Assembly (NCBI GenBank): GCA_001915025.1
Contig: MNDR01000073.1
Location: 1-36,948, forward strand
Reading direction: 5' to 3'
DNA: 36,948 nt
Origin: Gemmatimonadetes bacterium 13_2_20CM_2_65_7
GTDB lineage: Bacteria > Gemmatimonadota > Gemmatimonadetes > Gemmatimonadales > GWC2-71-9
Numbering within the stretch: the stretch's first letter is position 1; each line of letters begins with the position of its first letter. The notes below the pieces were generated by a model that saw only the letters and a list, made by a program, of their open reading frames with translations, was not told the DNA's origin and did no database searches. Shown here one piece after another: positions 33,320 through 36,948 of this stretch. The translations under genes were made by a program, and so were the position numbers.

Positions 33320-33963
33320 TGCAGGAACACAGTCTCTCGACGGCGCGCACAGCCCGGTACTTCACGGTGGGAACGCTGCAAGGCGCGAGTGAAGTGTGGA
33401 TCGTCTGTCATGGATACGGCCAGCTCGCGTCGCGATTTCTCGAGCGCTTTCGGCCGCTCGAGGCGCTCCAATGCTGCGTCGTTGCTCCTGAAGGACTATC
33501 GCGATTCTATCTCACCGAGAGTCCTACCGAACGTCGTGTCGGAGCAAGTTGGATGACGCGGGAAGACCGTCTCCACGAGATCGATGACTACGTGCACTAC
33601 CTCGATGCGGTCCACGGCGAACTCAAGCTTCCCAAAGCCCGCGTCACCGCGCTCGGCTTCTCTCAGGGATCAGCGACGGTATGCCGGTGGACGGCAATCG
33701 GGTCGACGCGGATCGATCGATTGATCGTCTGGGGCGGGGAAGTGCCGCCGGATCTCGACCTCTCGCAACGAGAGACAGCGGATCGGTTGCGCGCCGCGAG
33801 CCTCACCTTGGTGTACGGAACGCGGGACGACTTCTTCACGCCGAAGATCGTCGCGGCCACGGAGACCCGGCTCCGCGAGCACAAGATTCCGTACACGCTC
33901 CATCCGTTCGAAGGCGGTCACGAGATTCACGAAGCAACGCTGCGGACGCTCGGGTCGAGCTGA
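33319..33963 (+). CDS. Alpha/beta-hydrolase, phospholipase/carboxylesterase-like
   Basis: The 214-residue serine esterase has nucleophile Ser115 in LGFSQGSAT, acid Asp170 or Asp171 in YGTRDDFF, and His201 in FEGGHEIHE. The oxyanion region is CHGYGQ (30-35). The size and the GFSQG elbow match the YpfH/carboxylesterase 2 family. There is no signal peptide. Coupling to the mannosidase suggests removal of acyl groups from sugar substrates (inference). Its last 37 bases overlap the convergent permease gene. Confidence 0.87.
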   Translation: MQEHSLSTARTARYFTVGTLQGASEVWIVCHGYGQLASRFLERFRPLEALQCCVVAPEGLSRFYLTESPTERRVGASWMTREDRLHEIDDYVHYLDAVHGELKLPKARVTALGFSQGSATVCRWTAIGSTRIDRLIVWGGEVPPDLDLSQRETADRLRAASLTLVYGTRDDFFTPKIVAATETRLREHKIPYTLHPFEGGHEIHEATLRTLGSS

Positions 33964-34778
33964 TCACGCAACGCATCGCCAAGCAGCGCACACGCGATCA
34001 CCACGAGTACGAGTGCCACGCCGGGCGCGATCGCCACCCACGGCGCGTTGACGAGCGTATCACGGCCCGATGCCATCATGTTGCCCCATGACGGGGTTGG
34101 TGGCTGCACGCCGAGTCCCAAGTACGACAGCCCGGCCTCGAGCGTGATCGCATTGCCGAGGCCGAGTGCCGCCGCGACAATCACGGGAGTGAGCGCGTTG
34201 GGAAGGATGTGTCTGGCGAGCACGCGCAGCCGCCGGCCGCCGACGGCGACTGCCCCTTCCACAAAGGGTCGCGCGGCGAGCGTGCGCACCTCTCCGTGTA
34301 CGAGCCGTGCGATTCCCATCCATCCCGTGAGGCCGAGGACCGAGACCACCAACGCGGTGCTTGGCTGCCAGAGCGCCGCGAGCAGGAGCAATAACACGAC
34401 GCGCGGCAACGACAATGCGAAGTCGGTCAATCCGAGCAGCGTCAGGGAAATAGGTCCCTGCCAGTAGCCGGCGACCGCGCCGATCGCGATCCCCAGTAGC
34501 AGTGAAACGAGGACCGACAGCACGCCGACGCCCATCGAAATGCGCGCGCCGTAGACCAAGCGCGTCCAGACGTCGCGTCCGAACCGGTCCGTGCCGATCG
34601 GGTGAAAAACGCCGTGTGCGTCGCTGGACAACGGGGCGACAAATCGGGTGGCCACGATGTCGCGCTGCGCGGCCGGAGCGCCGCTCGTGACGAGCGGCGC
34701 AGCCGCGGCGCAGAGGACGACGCTGAGCAGCACGATGGCTCCAAATGCTCCGCGGCGATCCCTGAGTAGCCGCGTCAC
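33927..34778 (-). CDS. Dipeptide/oligopeptide ABC importer permease (DppC/OppC-like)
   Basis: The 283-residue inner-membrane permease has GTG 34778 overlapping the stop of the partner permease (GTGA). A longer open frame extending upstream to 35465 is only a shadow through the other permease. The N-terminal helix (about 13-35) is followed by a periplasmic region with HPIGTDRFGRDVWTRLVYG, the DppC/OppC signature. Five more helices follow, with the EAA-like loop EGAVAVGGRRLRVLARHILP contacting the ATPase. YLGLGVQPPTPSWGNM near the C-terminus is typical. No ATPase gene is visible, so it may lie elsewhere. Confidence 0.92.
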   Translation of the reverse strand: MTRLLRDRRGAFGAIVLLSVVLCAAAAPLVTSGAPAAQRDIVATRFVAPLSSDAHGVFHPIGTDRFGRDVWTRLVYGARISMGVGVLSVLVSLLLGIAIGAVAGYWQGPISLTLLGLTDFALSLPRVVLLLLLAALWQPSTALVVSVLGLTGWMGIARLVHGEVRTLAARPFVEGAVAVGGRRLRVLARHILPNALTPVIVAAALGLGNAITLEAGLSYLGLGVQPPTPSWGNMMASGRDTLVNAPWVAIAPGVALVLVVIACALLGDALRDQLDPSVRSVAS

Positions 34779-35746
34779 GCCGCGGCGCTCCGGACGCGCG
34801 GGTCGAGCCAGGCAGCGAGGAGATCCGCAAGCATGTTGCCTGCCACGACGAGCACCGCGCTTACAGCCGTGGCCGCCATGACGACCGGGTAGTCGCGTGC
34901 CTGGACCGCCTCGACGAGCACCCGGCCCACTCCCGGCCACGCGAACACCGCTTCGACGAACACGGCGCCGGAAAAGAGCGCCGGCAGCGACAGTCCCAGG
35001 AGTACCACGATCGGCGTGAGCGCATTGCGCAGCGCGTGACGGCCGATGACGCGCCGTTGCGCCAATCCCTTGGCGCGTGCGGTCGTGATGAAGGGCTGAT
35101 GCAGGGTGTCGAGCATCGCACCACGAACGAAGCGGGCGGCGCCGCCGATACCGATGACGGTGAGCGTCGCGAGTGGAAGGATGAGATGGCGGAGGCGGTC
35201 GGCAACGAAAGCGCCACCCGTGAGAAAGTCGGAGTCGAATCCGGCGGCGCCAAATGCGGGGAGCAGCCGTGCCCAATAGGTGAACACGAGGACCAGCATG
35301 AGGCCCAGCCAGTATCCGGGGATTGCGAACAACGTCACCGATGTGACGGACAGGAGCGTGTCGGTTCGCGATCCGCTGCGTGCCGCCTGCACTACACCGA
35401 CGGCAAGGCCCAGCAGATAGCTCAAGAGCAGCGACAGCGCGACCAGCCGCACGGTCGCGGGCCACGCGGCGCCGAGGACGGCGCGCACGGGATGCCCTTT
35501 CGCAATGCTCGTTCCCCAGTCGCCGCGGGCGAATCGTCCCACCCAGCTCGCGAACTGGGACGGCAGCGGTTTATCGAGATCGAGGGCCCGACGTTGGGCG
35601 GCCAGCTGCTCGGCTGTTGCCGTCGGGCCCAGCATCAACCGGACCGGGTCGCCCGGCGCGACGTGGAGCAGCAGAAACGTCAGAATGACGACGCCGAGCA
35701 CGACGGCGCTACCGGTGAGCAGACGTTGTCCGAGCCTGGCGAACAT
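34775..35746 (-). CDS. Dipeptide/oligopeptide ABC importer permease (DppB/OppB-like)
   Basis: The 323-residue inner-membrane permease has the N-terminal helix and HVAPGDPVRLMLGP of the DppB family. RFARGDWGTSI, IPGYWLGLML, the EAA loop ARAKGLAQRRVIGRHALRN, and FAWPGVGRVLVEAVQARDYP also match. About six helices are predicted. It forms the channel together with the DppC-like subunit encoded immediately downstream. ATG 35746 faces the divergent solute-binding lipoprotein gene across a 38-base gap, which must hold both promoters or allow them to overlap the coding regions. Confidence 0.93.
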   Translation of the reverse strand: MFARLGQRLLTGSAVVLGVVILTFLLLHVAPGDPVRLMLGPTATAEQLAAQRRALDLDKPLPSQFASWVGRFARGDWGTSIAKGHPVRAVLGAAWPATVRLVALSLLLSYLLGLAVGVVQAARSGSRTDTLLSVTSVTLFAIPGYWLGLMLVLVFTYWARLLPAFGAAGFDSDFLTGGAFVADRLRHLILPLATLTVIGIGGAARFVRGAMLDTLHQPFITTARAKGLAQRRVIGRHALRNALTPIVVLLGLSLPALFSGAVFVEAVFAWPGVGRVLVEAVQARDYPVVMAATAVSAVLVVAGNMLADLLAAWLDPRVRSAAA

Positions 35747-35784
35747 CGCGGGGAATCTCGCGCCGCCTCCGATGGGCCGCTAGA

Positions 35785-36948
35785 ATGACGGGCGTGTCGC
35801 GACTGCCGGCATCGGTCCTGTTCGCTATCCTGTTGGCTGGAAGCTGTGGTGGCGAGGACGAGGCATCGCGCCGCGGCCCGACGGTGTTGTTTGCATCCGG
35901 CGCGGACCTGCAAAGCATCAATCCACTGCTCACCGTCCATCCGCTCGCCCGCCAGGTGCAGCGCTATGTCCTGCTGATGACGCTCGCGCGCTACGATTCA
36001 ACGCTCGTTGCGCGCCCCTATCTGGCGGGCGCATGGCGGTGGTCGGACGGCAGGCGAACACTGACGTTCACGCTGCGCACCGACGTGCGTTGGCACGACG
36101 GCACGCCGACGACGGCACGCGACGTCGTCTGGACGCTCAATGCCGCGTGCGATCCCGCGACGGGGTATCCGCGCCTCAACGATCTTGCCGCCGTTGCATC
36201 GGTGACCGCGCTGAGCGATTCAACAGTAGAGCTGCGGTTCCGGTCTCCGCCGACCTCCGCTCATGTTCCAGACGTCCTCACCGATCTCGCGATCCTGCCG
36301 GCTCACCTGTTGGACACCGTTCCCCACGCGCAACTCAGAACCGCCGCTTGGAACGCGCGCCCGATCGGCAATGGCCCGTTTCGCTTCGTTGCCCACGAGG
36401 CAAACCGCCGTTGGGTGTTCGCGAAGAATGCTGACTTCCCACCCGCGCTGGGCGGCCCGCCGCACATCGATCGATTCATCGTCGTCGTTGTCGATGAGCC
36501 GATGATCAAGTTGGCGGCGCTGGTCGCGGGAGAGCTCGACTTTGCCGGTGTCAGCCCACAGCATGCCGCGTTCGTGCGTCGGCACGGCGGACTCACGATT
36601 CGCGATTACCCGCTCATTTTTCCCTACGGGTTGGTGTTCAATACCAGGCGCCCGCCGTTCGATGACCCGCGCGTCCGTCTGGCGGCTGCGCTGGCGATCG
36701 ATCGTCGGGAGATCGTGGACGGCTATCTGTTTGGCTTCGCGTCCGTCGCCGACGGCCCGGTGCCGCCCGGCGTTCCTGGGTACGTTCCAGTCCCGCGGCT
36801 GCCTTTGGCGCCCGATTCGGCGCGGCACTTGCTCGCTGGCCAGCGCCTTCCCCCGCGATTCGAGCTCCTGACGGTCGGCAGCGGCGAAGCAGCGCTCGAG
36901 CAGATGATCCAGGCGCGCCTGGCCGCGGTGGGATTCGAAGTGACGATT
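35785..36948 (+). CDS. Peptide-type solute-binding lipoprotein (SBP family 5), cut by right edge
   Basis: The frame is open from ATG 35785 to the last base (388 codons) and continues outside the window. A signal peptide with LLAGSC gives a probable lipid-anchored Cys near residue 21, although Ala at the -3 position is less usual. Family 5 features follow: INPLLTVHP, the FTLRTDVRWHDGTPTTARDV signature, IGNGPFRF, and FDDPRVRLAAALAIDRREIV. It should capture peptides or similar solutes for the permeases encoded divergently. GTG 35794 is an alternative start. Confidence 0.9.
   Translation, partial: MTGVSRLPASVLFAILLAGSCGGEDEASRRGPTVLFASGADLQSINPLLTVHPLARQVQRYVLLMTLARYDSTLVARPYLAGAWRWSDGRRTLTFTLRTDVRWHDGTPTTARDVVWTLNAACDPATGYPRLNDLAAVASVTALSDSTVELRFRSPPTSAHVPDVLTDLAILPAHLLDTVPHAQLRTAAWNARPIGNGPFRFVAHEANRRWVFAKNADFPPALGGPPHIDRFIVVVVDEPMIKLAALVAGELDFAGVSPQHAAFVRRHGGLTIRDYPLIFPYGLVFNTRRPPFDDPRVRLAAALAIDRREIVDGYLFGFASVADGPVPPGVPGYVPVPRLPLAPDSARHLLAGQRLPPRFELLTVGSGEAALEQMIQARLAAVGFEVTI

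Noticed and set aside
34779-35465. Upstream extension of the DppC-like permease frame
   Set aside because: It runs through the DppB-like gene in another frame with no membrane-protein character. The GTGA overlap at 34775-34778 marks the real start.
1-36948. CRISPR arrays, tRNA or rRNA genes, transposases, integrases
   Set aside because: No regularly spaced repeats, cloverleaf sequences or mobile-element proteins were seen on either strand.

Overview
This window is GC-rich bacterial chromosome (about two-thirds G+C by eye). Secreted and outer-membrane gene products (lipoproteins, an M16 peptidase, a usher-like protein) imply a diderm cell. The mix of families, long runs of overlapping genes and frequent GTG/TTG starts fit Gemmatimonadota or a similar soil lineage best. 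That placement is inference, because no rRNA or other marker gene is present. I saw no tRNA, rRNA, CRISPR array, transposase or phage gene.

Layout. 1-1964: the tail of an unknown gene, then a long acyl-CoA dehydrogenase on the minus strand. 2081-4885: a secreted two-domain M16 zinc peptidase, followed by two hairpins. 4988-17653: a tightly packed plus-strand run of ten genes: secreted amidohydrolase, secreted PIG-L deacetylase, lipoprotein/ATPase/fused permease of an iron-type ABC importer, MFS exporter, secreted alkaline-phosphatase-superfamily enzyme, small helical protein, and an ABC-2 exporter pair. It ends at a hairpin shared with the convergent kinase gene.

17683-21637: a divergent signalling pair. 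The minus strand encodes a Ser/Thr kinase with an N-terminal degenerate kinase domain fused to an intact one. The plus strand encodes an Arg-rich mini-protein and a membrane protein with two cytoplasmic FHA domains, one transmembrane helix, a coiled coil and a trypsin-like protease domain predicted outside the membrane. It reads as a phosphorylation-controlled transmembrane protease system and is one of the two most interesting parts of the window.

21668-26798: a chaperone-usher-like pilus locus. A strong sigma-54 (-24/-12) promoter precedes a DUF4402-type pilin. An intercistronic hairpin, a second pilin-like protein, a PapD-like chaperone broken by a frameshift plus apparent internal deletion, a 47-aa secreted peptide holding little more than a pilin C-terminal strand, and a usher-like barrel protein with an unusual C-terminus follow. 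A 97-aa secreted protein with pilin-like ends is transcribed divergently. This is the second highlight.

26782-36948: a membrane-bound hybrid histidine kinase/response regulator (minus); a three-gene overlapping sugar operon (phosphoglucose-isomerase-type enzyme, GH38 alpha-mannosidase, serine esterase); and a Dpp/Opp-type peptide importer with two minus-strand permease genes divergent from a solute-binding lipoprotein that runs off the right edge.

Two genes (the ABC ATPase near 15697 and the FHA-protease near 19688) have no ATG/GTG/TTG where their domains begin, so their starts are unresolved.
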